Shown: positions 45,617 through 55,318 of the stretch, in pieces
How the letters are laid out: every line of letters begins with the position of its first letter
Numbering within the stretch: the first letter of the stretch is position 1
Assembly: GCA_041689935.1 (NCBI GenBank)
Contig: JBDNFI010000017.1
Coordinates: 7,778-71,777 of the forward strand
DNA: 64,000 nucleotides
Reading direction: 5' to 3'
DNA from: CAXBDP01 sp041689935
GTDB taxonomy: Bacteria; Bacteroidota; Bacteroidia; Cytophagales; Cyclobacteriaceae
Position numbers and translations under genes: made by a program
Notes under the pieces: generated by a model
Databases searched by the model: none
Seen by the model: only the letters and a program-made list of their open reading frames with translations
Told to the model about the DNA's origin: nothing

Positions 45617-47680
45617 CTACCGTACCCTAACCTCATAGCTAATTGAGCTACTGATTTCGTGCTTTAAATCCCAGTAGCGTACTTCCAGCAGGTAGATTCC
45701 GGGTAAATTGGGGGCTTTCAGTTTAATTGTAGGAGTTGCAGAATATGGCATCCAAATTTTTTGTCCGTTACTAATAGTCAATTCATTCTCAGCCACAAGG
45801 AGCGTATTTTGTTTAGAGAGTTTTAGGCTTCCAATCTGATCTTTATAATCTTCATCATCCCATGTATAGCTTCTTATGACTTGTGATTCATGATTAAATT
45901 GTGCCTCAAGGATTCGTCTAACCTCTGGTTCCAATGTTATAGGAGGTATTGTTTGTCCTCTTAAAATCTTGCTAAAGTTTCTGTTAAGTCTACTTACTTC
46001 AGTCCTGATCAAACTGATCATTTTTTTATCAAGAAGTAAATGCAAAGGAATCCTCCGGGCTAAAGATGGGTGATTTCCAGCTACAGGAATACAGTTTCCT
46101 GGACCACCTCCATTTAAAACATTATGCTGGCATATCCAATCCTCATTTAGCCAATCCAGAGCGAAGCGGTCATTTAATACTTCCTCAATCCGCTCCTGCA
46201 TAGATTGCCCTGTTACTACTACCGCCTCCAAGTCTATTGTCCTTTCGTCGTTTCCAAATGGTTCATTCATCTCAATGACTCGATTGGAAAGAGATTCGTC
46301 TTTCTCTATAATCTTTGGGTGCATTGTGCTGATAAGAAATGGTAATTGTGTTTTGATCCGATCAATTACGGGATAGTGAGGCTCCAAGCGAACTTTACGC
46401 TCCTCTTCCCTGTATCGTAATCTACCTTCCTCAAACCCAAACATCTTGATCTCTTGATTGCTGATACTAAATTCCCCATTTTCATCCGTTCTAAAGTCCA
46501 GCAAGTAATCGCCGTTAGTAAACATTACAGCTCGATTTGCTCGTGGTTTGGATGGGTCACTCGATCGCATAATTACCAAGTCCAATGTACGATCTAAAGT
46601 ATCAGCCATCACAAGAGATCCTTCGTATCTCTGCGCAAGGACTCTGTCTTCAGTATCCATCCTTACTGACAGGAAATAATTCGCAAATGAAACCCATGGA
46701 TTATCCAGTTCGAGCAAATCCAAAATTAATTCCTCGCCACTTTGGACGATAATGCTTTGGTCATTTTCCTGTATAGGTATTTGAGGATAATTCCATACTT
46801 CTTGTGAGGAAAATTTATCTCCATCTATGGGCTCATAATTAAATTGCAACCGGCCTGTGGGCAATTCAGACTTGTAAAAGGCGATCGTATCATCTGGAAA
46901 TACTGGATCTTCAACCAGAAATAGTTCATGCAACGTTTCAATTCTTAATTCACCCACTTCAGGTACATGAACTAAAAATTGATTTCCCTCCATGCTAAAC
47001 CAAGGCGTGGCTGGAGTTTCTTGTGCTACCTCAGTTGGCCAATACACCGGAAAACTGCGCAAGGCTAATTGATCATTCTCATTCCGCAATTCTACCAAAG
47101 CCCAAACCGGCGAATTATTATCAATGATTGAATCTTTAACTATAAAAACCTCGAACGCACCGACCTCATTTAGGTGGATGGTCGGCTCCTCGTTAAGCGC
47201 AGAATTAGTGGTCAAAAAAATGCTTACCTGTGTGTTGGCTTTACTTATACGGCCCACGATCTTTAAGGAATCTCCCACATCAGACACGATGATCTCTTGC
47301 CCACCTAATTGCCGCCAAAGCGGATCCCGAACCCAAAATTGTTCATAGTGGATTTCCTTATCTCCAGGTTTTGCTGCCAATAGGGCATAATATCCGGGCA
47401 CCAAGCTTTTACCTAATGTGATTCCTCCTTCGATTATTTTATCCTCAAGACTGTGGAAACCGAAATCGACCAGTTCCTGACTTTGTAAATCCACGATGGC
47501 TACATAGAGCAGATTATTTCCTTCTGGAAGCTCGCTTATATATGTGTATCCAAGCCGCTCGCTAGGATACATAAATTGCCTGTCCAAAAGCAAACGATTT
47601 TGAGCAAGGAGCACTCCGCTCAATTGAATAAAAAAAAGGATAAGAACACCTCCTCTGAATATCTTTAGGTAACCCATCAC
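45617..47680 (-). CDS. Exported protein of 687 residues, macroglobulin/surface-like, function unknown
   Basis: I do not recognise a named family. A signal peptide (FRGGVLILFFIQLSGVLLAQ) leads into beta-rich domains like those of Bacteroidota alpha-2-macroglobulin-type or TonB-receptor-associated proteins (PSERLGYTYISELPEGNNLLYVAIVD). There is an EAVVVTGQSMQERIEEVLN segment around 495, a Cys pair in WICQHNVLNGGGPGNCIP and a beta-sandwich at the end (LEVRYWDLKHEISSSISYEV). A decayed copy of this very 3' end lies 1.6 kb downstream of its start region (49320-49390). It is convergent with the cupin gene. Confidence 0.6.
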   Translation of the reverse strand: MMGYLKIFRGGVLILFFIQLSGVLLAQNRLLLDRQFMYPSERLGYTYISELPEGNNLLYVAIVDLQSQELVDFGFHSLEDKIIEGGITLGKSLVPGYYALLAAKPGDKEIHYEQFWVRDPLWRQLGGQEIIVSDVGDSLKIVGRISKANTQVSIFLTTNSALNEEPTIHLNEVGAFEVFIVKDSIIDNNSPVWALVELRNENDQLALRSFPVYWPTEVAQETPATPWFSMEGNQFLVHVPEVGELRIETLHELFLVEDPVFPDDTIAFYKSELPTGRLQFNYEPIDGDKFSSQEVWNYPQIPIQENDQSIIVQSGEELILDLLELDNPWVSFANYFLSVRMDTEDRVLAQRYEGSLVMADTLDRTLDLVIMRSSDPSKPRANRAVMFTNGDYLLDFRTDENGEFSISNQEIKMFGFEEGRLRYREEERKVRLEPHYPVIDRIKTQLPFLISTMHPKIIEKDESLSNRVIEMNEPFGNDERTIDLEAVVVTGQSMQERIEEVLNDRFALDWLNEDWICQHNVLNGGGPGNCIPVAGNHPSLARRIPLHLLLDKKMISLIRTEVSRLNRNFSKILRGQTIPPITLEPEVRRILEAQFNHESQVIRSYTWDDEDYKDQIGSLKLSKQNTLLVAENELTISNGQKIWMPYSATPTIKLKAPNLPGIYLLEVRYWDLKHEISSSISYEVRVR

Positions 47681-48170
47681 TGTAATAAAAATTATGATGT
47701 AAGATATGAATTTCCAACGTATTTATCATTAGGTAGTTTCATAAATAAAGATTGATTACTTTACATAAAGTCTATTTTCAAATTACACATATACGATGGA
47801 TCTCTTTCCAATATCTATAGCCAATTGGAGGGATAGCACCAAAAACAAAGGGAATGCTCCTTATCGGATCAAGGCCCCCAATCAAAAGAGATGAATGTTA
47901 TGCTTTGGGAATAAAACTTTGTGCAATAAATCAGGCTGCCCAATGATCGTGCAAGGAAAGAATCATCACGTATCCAGCCAGTGATGCTATAGCGATCATT
48001 TTTAGCTAGTAAATGTTGTGTGAGCTTCCTCTTTAGCTTAGCTACATAATTAAACTTTTGATTGCTTGCCATCGTGTTCTATCTTAGTGTCTTGGCCTAT
48101 AAGATTTGATTTTCCTGCATTAGGCAGACGACTACAACAAAATGTATGGTTTCTCATAAATATTTGACTG
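47681..48170. other. 490-base divergent gap with no confident gene
   Basis: Lies between the starts of the 687-residue gene (minus) and the carboxypeptidase-regulatory-domain gene (plus), so it must hold both promoters, though no clear TAnnTTTG pair was found. A minus-strand frame of 67 codons (47869-48072, MASNQKFNYVAKLKRKLTQ) and, shifted by one base, a further open stretch reading about GLDPIRSIPFVFGAIPPIGY (around 47780-47875) could be the remains of a frameshifted gene. Neither resembles a family I know. Confidence 0.35.
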
Positions 48171-49292
48171 ATGCTTAGGTGTAGCTGTTTAGTAATTTTT
48201 GGATTGATGCTGAGCCATGTAAGCATTGCTCAATACACATTGAAGGGACAAATACTAGATTCGGCGAGCAATGAGTCCTTGCCTTTGGCAACCATCTACC
48301 TCAACAATACCACCACAGGAACTTCATCTGACTTGGAGGGTTATTTTAGCCTAAATATTCCCGCTGGCAGTTACGAAGTAATCATTAGTTATACCGGTTA
48401 TAAAACAATTATTTATCGTGTGCCGTCGAAGGAACCAGAAGAATCTCTCCTCTTCAAATTGATGCCAGAAGAAATCGAATTAGAAGAAGTAAGCGTAAAT
48501 AGTAAGCGAGATCGTTCTTGGTATGCCAATATCGAAGTATTCAAAAAAAATTTCCTTGGCGAATCTACAGAAGCGAGAAAAACCAGCATAGAAAATGAAG
48601 ATCGAATTATCATTGATCATAATAAAAGCGAAAAACAGCTTTACGCTTTTGCTAAAGAGCCATTGGAGATTGTAAATGAGGCTTTGGGGTATAGGCTATC
48701 TTATGAATTAGAAAACTTCTTTTTTGATTTTCAAGAGGGAATAGTTAGCTATTCAGGTTTTCCGTATTACCAAGAACTTGAGGGGAATGAACGGCAAATA
48801 AGAAGGTGGCAACAAGCAAGACAAGATGCATTTGAAGGTTCCTTTATGCATTTCGCTCGCATATTGATTGCTGGAGGCAACCCAAATGAAAATGGTTTTC
48901 AGGTTCGACCTATTAAACCAGGCCCTGCAGTAAATGAGCAATACAATTCATCAAGAGAAATTTCAAATCCACAAGAAGTTACTATTGATTCACTATTACT
49001 ACCCTACCAATATTTTATTGCGACCGATGAAAACCGCTACTTTTTTTTATTTAAAGATAAATTGGAAATAACTTATGATAAGAAGCGGGCGGATTATTAC
49101 TACAGAAGTGGAGGAAAGATTAGATCTGGAGGCTTACGGATTTCAACCTTGAACTTGCAACAAAATCAGGCCGAATTAGATGTGAATGGCTCCTTTATTA
49201 ATCCTTTAGCTGCGATTTTCGCAGGATACTGGGGTTGGGAAAAAATCGGCAATATATTACCGCTTGATTATCAGAGCCAAGTAGAAAACTAG
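48171..49292 (+). CDS. Carboxypeptidase-like regulatory domain protein, exported
   Basis: A 373-residue exported protein. The signal (LVIFGLMLSHVSIAQ) is followed by a CarboxypepD_reg-like domain (residues 22-105: LKGQILDSASNESLPLATIY, LEGYFSLNIPAGSYEVIISY, GYK). After the linker EIELEEVSVNSKRDRSW comes a domain of about 250 residues seen in many Bacteroidota surface proteins without known role. It has no barrel, so it is not a TonB receptor. It sits between the 687-residue gene and a decayed copy of that gene's end, which suggests it moved in or that the region was rearranged. Confidence 0.75.
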   Translation: MLRCSCLVIFGLMLSHVSIAQYTLKGQILDSASNESLPLATIYLNNTTTGTSSDLEGYFSLNIPAGSYEVIISYTGYKTIIYRVPSKEPEESLLFKLMPEEIELEEVSVNSKRDRSWYANIEVFKKNFLGESTEARKTSIENEDRIIIDHNKSEKQLYAFAKEPLEIVNEALGYRLSYELENFFFDFQEGIVSYSGFPYYQELEGNERQIRRWQQARQDAFEGSFMHFARILIAGGNPNENGFQVRPIKPGPAVNEQYNSSREISNPQEVTIDSLLLPYQYFIATDENRYFFLFKDKLEITYDKKRADYYYRSGGKIRSGGLRISTLNLQQNQAELDVNGSFINPLAAIFAGYWGWEKIGNILPLDYQSQVEN

Positions 49293-49319
49293 ATCATTCT
49301 TTATAAAAAAATAGTACAC

Positions 49320-49390
49320 CTACCGAACCCTAACTTCATAGCTGATTGAGCGGCTGATTTCATGATGTAAATCCCAACAGCGTAGGTAGC
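49320..49390 (-). pseudogene. Remnant of the 3' end of a second copy of the 687-residue gene
   Basis: Read on the minus strand, this stretch encodes RCWDLHHEISRSISYEVRVR followed by TAG. The intact gene ends RYWDLKHEISSSISYEVRVR and stop at 45617-45619. The nucleotide match is clear for about 65 bases and fades beyond 49390. Nothing resembling the rest of the gene lies upstream, so this is a short relic of a duplication or of a replacement of the gene body. Confidence 0.8.
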
Positions 49391-49428
49391 GATGTATATG
49401 AAGGGTAGCTAATACTATATTCGGGCTT

Positions 49429-49776
49429 TTAGCTTTCAGACGGATCATCCTCCCGCTTTTCATCTTTCATTTCGTCCAATACGGATTTGTCCCAAAGCCT
49501 TACACCACTGATATAGGCAGCGCGGCCAATCATATGTGCGGCTACAGGGGCTGTCAGAAGTAAAAAGAAGATAATGGCCAATACGCGGGAGGTTACTCCG
49601 ACTTCTTGAAAGTAAATCGTGGCTGCAATTAAAATCAACCCCGACCCTAGTGTAACGGCCTTGGTGGTGACAGAAACTCGCAGATAAAAATCGGGCATTC
49701 TTAACATCCCAATGGAAGCCAATAAAATAGAGATCGCTCCTAATCCACTCAATATCATTATTAAAATCTCTATCAT
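49429..49776 (-). CDS. mnhG: Na+/H+ antiporter (Mrp) subunit G
   Basis: Small membrane subunit of the Mrp cation/proton antiporter. 115 residues with three helices, including LGAISILLASIGMLRMPDFYLRVSV (in outline) with the RMPDFY signature, and TAPVAAHMIGRAAY. It is the last gene of the operon; its ATG overlaps the stop of mnhF as ATGA. Two octamers (49449 and 49585) lie within it. Confidence 0.92.
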   Translation of the reverse strand: MIEILIMILSGLGAISILLASIGMLRMPDFYLRVSVTTKAVTLGSGLILIAATIYFQEVGVTSRVLAIIFFLLLTAPVAAHMIGRAAYISGVRLWDKSVLDEMKDEKREDDPSES

Positions 49777-50048
49777 TTTTCTTTACTTTTTTGCTCCAAA
49801 TAATAAGAAAAAGCGACGGTACTAAGGAAAGCTATTAAAGCGAATATAAGTGCAATATCTAAAAAGGTAGATTGATCAGTGACAATACTTACCACAGTGA
49901 TAATGCCCAAGCCAATGGTAATGAGCAAATCTAAAGACAACACACGATCTACCACATGTGGACCTTTGAGAAATCGGATAAAAACTAATAAAGCCGATAT
50001 ACTCAATATGGGTAAAATAATAATATATAAAAAGTCATATAAATTCAT
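49773..50048 (-). CDS. mnhF: Na+/H+ antiporter (Mrp) subunit F
   Basis: A 91-residue subunit with three membrane helices and the signature FLKGPHVVDRVLSLDLL plus a GIITVVSIVTDQSTFLDIAL segment. The start overlaps the mnhE stop as ATGA (50045-50048) and the stop overlaps the mnhG start, so subunits E, F and G are translationally chained. Confidence 0.92.
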   Translation of the reverse strand: MNLYDFLYIIILPILSISALLVFIRFLKGPHVVDRVLSLDLLITIGLGIITVVSIVTDQSTFLDIALIFALIAFLSTVAFSYYLEQKSKEK

Positions 50049-50524
50049 CGCATCACCTCCAAAAGCCTTCTTTCAAATCCATCTTTGATTTCAGTAATAA
50101 AGCTTTCCCTATCTTCAATATACATAGAATGGACAAAGAGAAATTTTTTATCCGCCGTTACATCTAAACTTAAGGTACCAGGTGTAAGTGAAATCAGATT
50201 TGCTAAGAGGGTGATTTCCAAATCCGTTTTAGCACTCAGCGGGAATTTCACAATGCCAGCCGTCATTTGGAGCTTCGGAGTAATTACTTCGTAGGCGACG
50301 TGAATATTGGCTTTGACAAGTTCAAACCAGAAAAAGAAAAAGAAAGAGATAATTTTAGGAATTTTGGTGAAGTATTTTCTGTCGGAATCTGCACTACGAC
50401 TAACTACCCACATAATCCCAAAGCTGAGGATAAACCCAAATAAAAAATTGCCTTCGTCAAATTTTCCATTGAGTGCCACCCACACAATCGTAAGCAATAT
50501 GTTCATTAATAAATGCTTTACCAT
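50045..50524 (-). CDS. mnhE: Na+/H+ antiporter (Mrp) subunit E
   Basis: About 160 residues with N-terminal membrane helices (LLMNILLTIVWVALNGKF) and a cytoplasmic C-terminus with TPGTLSLDVTADKKFLFVHS, the hallmark of MrpE. Start choice: ATG 50522-50524 gives MVKHLLMN. A TTG at 50530 would overlap the mnhD stop as TTGA and is an alternative in this genome, where such starts recur. Confidence 0.9.
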   Translation of the reverse strand: MVKHLLMNILLTIVWVALNGKFDEGNFLFGFILSFGIMWVVSRSADSDRKYFTKIPKIISFFFFFWFELVKANIHVAYEVITPKLQMTAGIVKFPLSAKTDLEITLLANLISLTPGTLSLDVTADKKFLFVHSMYIEDRESFITEIKDGFERRLLEVMR

Positions 50525-50526
50525 AA

Positions 50527-52053
50527 TCAAGGAGTTTGTGGTTTGGTCCCTAATACCGCTTCGATGTATCCACTTGGGTCCATCAGGTCATTTGCAATTT
50601 GGCTGGACAGCTTCACGATATTCTCTGCTCCAAATCCAATATATAAAGACACTGCCGTTAATAGAAGCAGAGGCGAAATCAATATCGCACGCCTATTCCA
50701 GCTCAATTCCATAAATGAAGGTAAATGCTTTATCCTTTCCAATGTATTTGGGTTGGGTTTCCAAAAAATTTGTGACCACATTTTGGCAATCACCACCAAG
50801 GTAATAAAGCTCGCAAAAATTAATGCCCCTATCATCACGTACGATTGTGTATCAAAAGCAGCTTCGAATAAGAATAACTTTGGCCAAAAACCAGAAAGCG
50901 GTGGAATACCTACCAATGAGAATAATACCAAAGCCATGACCAAAGCTAATTTTGGATAATCCGCATAGAGTCCTCCAAGATCAGGCATTTTGAAACTCCC
51001 ATACATTATAAATACCAAACCAAGCAGGATAAACACATTGGTTTTGACGATGATATCGTGGATAAGGTAAAATGCAGCACCTGTCAAAGCAGTATCGGTA
51101 TACATGGCTAGGCCAGCCATCATAAATCCAATATGGCACACGATTAAATAAGAGAGCATTTTCCTGGCATTGCTTTGAATGAGCGCCCCGAAAGCCCCGG
51201 TAACCAAGGTGAGTGCGGCAACGGCAAGTAGCAAAGTAGATAGGAATGAATCTGGAATAAAAATCAAGGTAAACACTCTCAAAAGGGCGTAAACACCCAC
51301 TTTGGTAAGCAAGCCTCCAAATATTGCCGCTACTGCCGAAGGCGGAGTATGATAAGACGATGGCAGCCAAAAATAGAGCGGAAATACTGCGGATTTTATT
51401 CCAAAGCCCACAAAAAACAATAAGGCGGTCACATTCACCAAACCTCTGTTTTCTATTAAAGCAACTTTGATAGACAAGTCTGCCATATTCAAAGTACCAG
51501 CAATGCCATACAAAATCGCTATGGCTGTAAGGAAAATTACTGATGCTAGGAGATTCATGATCACATAATTAACGGCAGATGCCAATTGAGCTTTCCCACC
51601 ACCCAAGGTCATCAGCACAAAAGAGGCAATGATGATAATCTCGAACCAAACGTACAAATTGAAAATATCTCCTGTCAAAAACGCACCATTTAAGCCCATC
51701 AGCAGCAAGTGCAAAATTGGGAAATACCCAAAACGAATACGAGCGGTGCTAATGCTCCCCACAGAGAAGATACTTACTGCTACGCCAGCTATACTAGTGA
51801 GCAAAATCATGGTGACACTAAAAACATCAGCCACGAGCGTGATCCCAAAAGGTGCTTCCCAATTGCCAGCTTGCATAGTGAGCATGCTGCCAGTGTATAC
51901 GGTGATAAACAGCCAACTATTGTATCCTAATACGGCCATACTTCCTAATACACTTATCCATTTTTGCGACTGGGTTTTTCCCCAGAAAAACAGCAATAGA
52001 ATAGCCACCATCAAGGGCAATAATACAGGCAATACAATGCTAATATCCATCAT
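50527..52053 (-). CDS. mnhD: Na+/H+ antiporter (Mrp) subunit D
   Basis: A 508-residue, roughly 14-helix protein related to the proton-pumping subunits ND2/ND4/ND5 of complex I. The conserved charged residues of the family are present in the helices around LYVWFEIIIIASFVLM (Glu), GIKSAVFPLYFWLPSSYHTPPS (Lys, His; in outline) and SNARKMLSYLIVCHIGFM (Lys, His). It works with subunit A to exchange Na+ for H+. The ATG overlaps the mnhC stop as ATGA (52050-52053). Confidence 0.93.
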   Translation of the reverse strand: MMDISIVLPVLLPLMVAILLLFFWGKTQSQKWISVLGSMAVLGYNSWLFITVYTGSMLTMQAGNWEAPFGITLVADVFSVTMILLTSIAGVAVSIFSVGSISTARIRFGYFPILHLLLMGLNGAFLTGDIFNLYVWFEIIIIASFVLMTLGGGKAQLASAVNYVIMNLLASVIFLTAIAILYGIAGTLNMADLSIKVALIENRGLVNVTALLFFVGFGIKSAVFPLYFWLPSSYHTPPSAVAAIFGGLLTKVGVYALLRVFTLIFIPDSFLSTLLLAVAALTLVTGAFGALIQSNARKMLSYLIVCHIGFMMAGLAMYTDTALTGAAFYLIHDIIVKTNVFILLGLVFIMYGSFKMPDLGGLYADYPKLALVMALVLFSLVGIPPLSGFWPKLFLFEAAFDTQSYVMIGALIFASFITLVVIAKMWSQIFWKPNPNTLERIKHLPSFMELSWNRRAILISPLLLLTAVSLYIGFGAENIVKLSSQIANDLMDPSGYIEAVLGTKPQTP

Positions 52054-52403
52054 AAAGTCTCCTCCATATTATTGACTTGATCGATATCATCTGTGCCTAC
52101 AACTTGGTAGACACGCTTCATTAGCACAATAGCAAATGCCTGCAATCCAAAGCTTATAACAATTGCTGTGAGGATTAATGCTTGAGGGATAGGGTCGGCG
52201 TAGGCTTCGAGAAACACTTTGGATTCCGCTGGAATGATCGGTGGACTTCCTTTTGTAATTCGGCCCAAAAGAAATATCAGCATGTTGGCACCATTGCCTA
52301 GCAGGATGAGTCCAATGATTAACTTCACTAAACTTCTACGGAGCATCATATAGATGCCTGCCGCATATAATATCCCTACTACTATGGCTAATAATAATTC
52401 CAT
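52050..52403 (-). CDS. mnhC: Na+/H+ antiporter (Mrp) subunit C
   Basis: A 117-residue, three-helix protein homologous to NuoK of complex I, with LVKLIIGLILLGNGANMLIF and DPIPQALILTAIVI (the family's DPLPQALVLTAIVI block). It lies 3 bases after mnhB. The gene order A-B-C-D-E-F-G is canonical. Confidence 0.94.
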   Translation of the reverse strand: MELLLAIVVGILYAAGIYMMLRRSLVKLIIGLILLGNGANMLIFLLGRITKGSPPIIPAESKVFLEAYADPIPQALILTAIVISFGLQAFAIVLMKRVYQVVGTDDIDQVNNMEETL

Positions 52404-52406
52404 CTT

Positions 52407-52817
52407 TTAAATATCCTCGGCAATGGTGTAAATAATGGTGAGCGAAATGCCAATGACCACCAAATAAACACCTATATCAAAAAACAAGGCCGTTCCGATC
52501 ATCCCTACCACAGCCACAGGCTCTTCGTACCAAAGGCCCGTAAGAAATGGTTTTCCCCATATCAATGGCAAAAGCCCACTCAAAATGGCCAATGTAAGCC
52601 CAACAGGAATTAAATACCCGGGGTGAAACCGGATAAAATCCTTGGTATCCTCCCGCCCATAAGCAATCAAATAAAGGATAAAAGCAATGGAAGCAACTAG
52701 TCCGCCCACAAAACCTCCACCCGGCAAATAATGCCCCCGCAATAATATGAATACTGAAAAAAGCAGCAAAAGCGGCAGCAGGTATTTCGTTGCGGTTTGT
52801 AAGATTACAGTTTTCAT
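52407..52817 (-). CDS. mnhB: Na+/H+ antiporter (Mrp) subunit B
   Basis: A 136-residue, four-helix protein with the MnhB signature RGHYLPGGGFVGGLVASIAF followed by a C-terminal FFDIGVYLVVIGISLTI. It follows mnhA by 39 bases. One octamer (52649-52656) is inside. Confidence 0.93.
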   Translation of the reverse strand: MKTVILQTATKYLLPLLLLFSVFILLRGHYLPGGGFVGGLVASIAFILYLIAYGREDTKDFIRFHPGYLIPVGLTLAILSGLLPLIWGKPFLTGLWYEEPVAVVGMIGTALFFDIGVYLVVIGISLTIIYTIAEDI

Positions 52818-52856
52818 TTATTCAATTTTATTCTTTCTATTAACACTAAAAATTTT

Positions 52857-55181
52857 TCACTTTAAATCACCCGATCCACCGAAGTCTGACTCTTCTTCTT
52901 TTCTGAATTTGAGCAAACTAAAGACGCCGATGGCAGCGATGGACAAAACGACTATTTCGACTAGAGTATCAATTCCTCTGAAATCAACCAAAATCACATT
53001 CACCACATTTTTTCCTTTGGCAAGCACATATGCATTCTCTGCATAAAAGCGGGAGGTTTCGTTATCCACATTTACGGTGAGCACCTCCAAAGCCACGATT
53101 GTAATCAATGCACCAAATACGATTGCCAATACTCCATCCCTTATTCTAGTGGGTGAATTCGAGTATCTGAGGTATTTTGGTAAGCGGAAAATAATCAATA
53201 AAAACAAGATGACTGTGAGCGTTTCAATGGCAAACTGCGTCATGGCCAAATCGGGAGCGCTTAAAAACACAAAGAAGAGGCAAATAGAAAAGCCTACTGC
53301 ACCCATAGATGCGATAGCCGCCACTCTTGATGTTGAAAAAACAGCAAAAAATATAGCTGAAACCATTATCCCTAATATTATAAACTCATATAGGCTCACG
53401 GCGGTGAGACTTGCTATATCTACATTTATGGTAATGCCATCATAAATTTTGTAGCCAAAAATGAGAATCAAAAAGCCAATAGTCGTAAAGATATAATTGC
53501 GCAAAAGACCATTTTGCAGGATACCAGTATATCGTCTCGCGAAGCGAAGCAAAAGACCATTTGACTTCCAAGCCAATTGTATAGGGGCGATAAATTCCAA
53601 TTTGGCTATCCCTCTTTCCAGACTCATGCTTGGTTTCACACTAAAATAAAGCGCAAAACCCAAGGCTAAAGTAAGGCCACTTAAAGCCAACACAGTATTG
53701 AACCCATGCCATAATTTGATAGGCGTATCAGAAATATCGCCACTCATGGAAGTAAACATCGGTTGCACCAACGATTGGTCAATCAGGGAGGGAGCAATAC
53801 CAAACAACAATCCCAAAGAGGCCAGTATAAGTGGTGGCATCCACAAGGTAAAATGCGGGAGGTGAACAGTATCAAAGTTTGCCGGGAGCTTTCCTATAAA
53901 CGGCCGAATACCTGCTTGAAAGCCTGCGTATAGCAAAAATACGTTGGTCAAAATGGCCAAACCAGTCCATAGAATCATGTAATTATCTGCGGAAAGCGTA
54001 GCTTCATAAATCAGATCTTTACCTACAAAACCAAAAAATGGTGGCAAACCTGCACTTGATAACGCCGCCAATCCTCCCGCTATTCCTACTGGTAAAAGTA
54101 CCTTTCCCAGCCCCCGCAATTGAGTAATATCTCTTGTACCTGTTTCATGGTCTATTATTCCTGTTATCAAGAATAAGGAGGCTTTGTATAATGCATGAAC
54201 CAAGATGAAAACCGCTGCGGCGAGTAGTGCATATTTATTTCCCAACCCGAGTAAAAAAACCAAAATTCCCAATGCGGAAATAGTAGAGTAAGCCAATATC
54301 CCTTTCAGATCGGTACGGAATAGCGAATGAAATGCCCCAAATAGCATCGTAAATCCACCCACAATCAATAAGGTGTAATTCCAATAAGGGTCGCCACCTA
54401 ACAGCGGCGTGAAGCGCGCCAATAGATAAATACCGGCTTTCACCATGGTAGCTGAATGCAAATAAGTAGAAACTGGAGTTGGTGCTTTCATTGCTCCAGG
54501 CAACCAAAAGTGGAATGGAAACTGAGCTGATTTGGTAAATGCACCCATGAAAACGAAAAACAAAATCCAGCCGTACCAAGCGTGGTTCTGAAAAAATTCC
54601 TGAGTAGCCAGCATTTCTTGGATAGAATAGGTTCCTGAAATTGAACCCATTAGCAAGAAGCCAACCAGTAAAAAGAAACCTCCACCACCTGTTATAGCCA
54701 AAGCCACCAAAGAGGACTTTCGTGAAGCAGGGTCTTCATTATTGAAGCCAATCAGAAAGAAAGAACTGATACTCGTAAGCTCCCAAAAAATAAATAAACT
54801 AAGCAGATTGTCCGAAAGCACCAAGCCGAGCATCGAAGCCATAAAAATGCTGAGATAGGCATAAAAACGATCTAAGTACTTATGGCCTTTGAGATAAGAA
54901 GCCGTGTAAACGTATACCAAAGTGCCGATTCCAGTAATCAACAGGCTAAATAACATGGATAAACCATCCAACTTGAAATCGAGATTGATTCCCAGGCTTG
55001 GTACCCATTCGTAGGTAAAATATTGGCCATTCTCGCCAAGCATGCCGATTTGCGAAATAAAGTACACAAACAATACCGCCGGCAACAAAAAGAGCCAATT
55101 ATATATACTTTTGAGCTGCTTATCGGCAACGATCAAAAGAATTAGTGGAAGAATAAAACCTGCGAGGACTACAAGGAGCAT
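52857..55181 (-). CDS. mnhA: Na+/H+ antiporter (Mrp) subunit A
   Basis: The largest antiporter subunit, 774 residues and about 20 membrane helices. The N-terminal 500 residues are NuoL-like (LLSLFIFWELTSISSFFLIGF, FPFHFWLPGAMKAPTPVSTYLHSATMVKAG in outline). The C-terminal part (about 560-760) is the MrpA-specific extension with SAPDLAMTQFAIETLTVILF and a final LVDFRGIDTLVEIVVLSIAAIG (in outline). This is the MrpA type with a fused NuoJ-like region. Mrp complexes drive Na+ out and help pH and salt tolerance. It heads the operon, divergent from the DPP gene. Three octamers lie within it. Confidence 0.93.
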   Translation of the reverse strand: MLLVVLAGFILPLILLIVADKQLKSIYNWLFLLPAVLFVYFISQIGMLGENGQYFTYEWVPSLGINLDFKLDGLSMLFSLLITGIGTLVYVYTASYLKGHKYLDRFYAYLSIFMASMLGLVLSDNLLSLFIFWELTSISSFFLIGFNNEDPASRKSSLVALAITGGGGFFLLVGFLLMGSISGTYSIQEMLATQEFFQNHAWYGWILFFVFMGAFTKSAQFPFHFWLPGAMKAPTPVSTYLHSATMVKAGIYLLARFTPLLGGDPYWNYTLLIVGGFTMLFGAFHSLFRTDLKGILAYSTISALGILVFLLGLGNKYALLAAAVFILVHALYKASLFLITGIIDHETGTRDITQLRGLGKVLLPVGIAGGLAALSSAGLPPFFGFVGKDLIYEATLSADNYMILWTGLAILTNVFLLYAGFQAGIRPFIGKLPANFDTVHLPHFTLWMPPLILASLGLLFGIAPSLIDQSLVQPMFTSMSGDISDTPIKLWHGFNTVLALSGLTLALGFALYFSVKPSMSLERGIAKLEFIAPIQLAWKSNGLLLRFARRYTGILQNGLLRNYIFTTIGFLILIFGYKIYDGITINVDIASLTAVSLYEFIILGIMVSAIFFAVFSTSRVAAIASMGAVGFSICLFFVFLSAPDLAMTQFAIETLTVILFLLIIFRLPKYLRYSNSPTRIRDGVLAIVFGALITIVALEVLTVNVDNETSRFYAENAYVLAKGKNVVNVILVDFRGIDTLVEIVVLSIAAIGVFSLLKFRKEEESDFGGSGDLK

Positions 55182-55318
55182 TGCGTGTAATTAAAGGCAA
55201 TTTCTGCTAAGATAATCAAATCTTAGTCTTCCAAAAAGTAATAAATTTTAATGGATAATAATTTACTTGTGCTCAAATAGTTGCCTTATTACGCGAGTTT
55301 CGCCTTCCGTAAAAAATA

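Noticed and set aside
50307..50959. Plus-strand frames of 135 and 148 codons
   Set aside because: They are antisense to mnhE and mnhD, whose families are certain.
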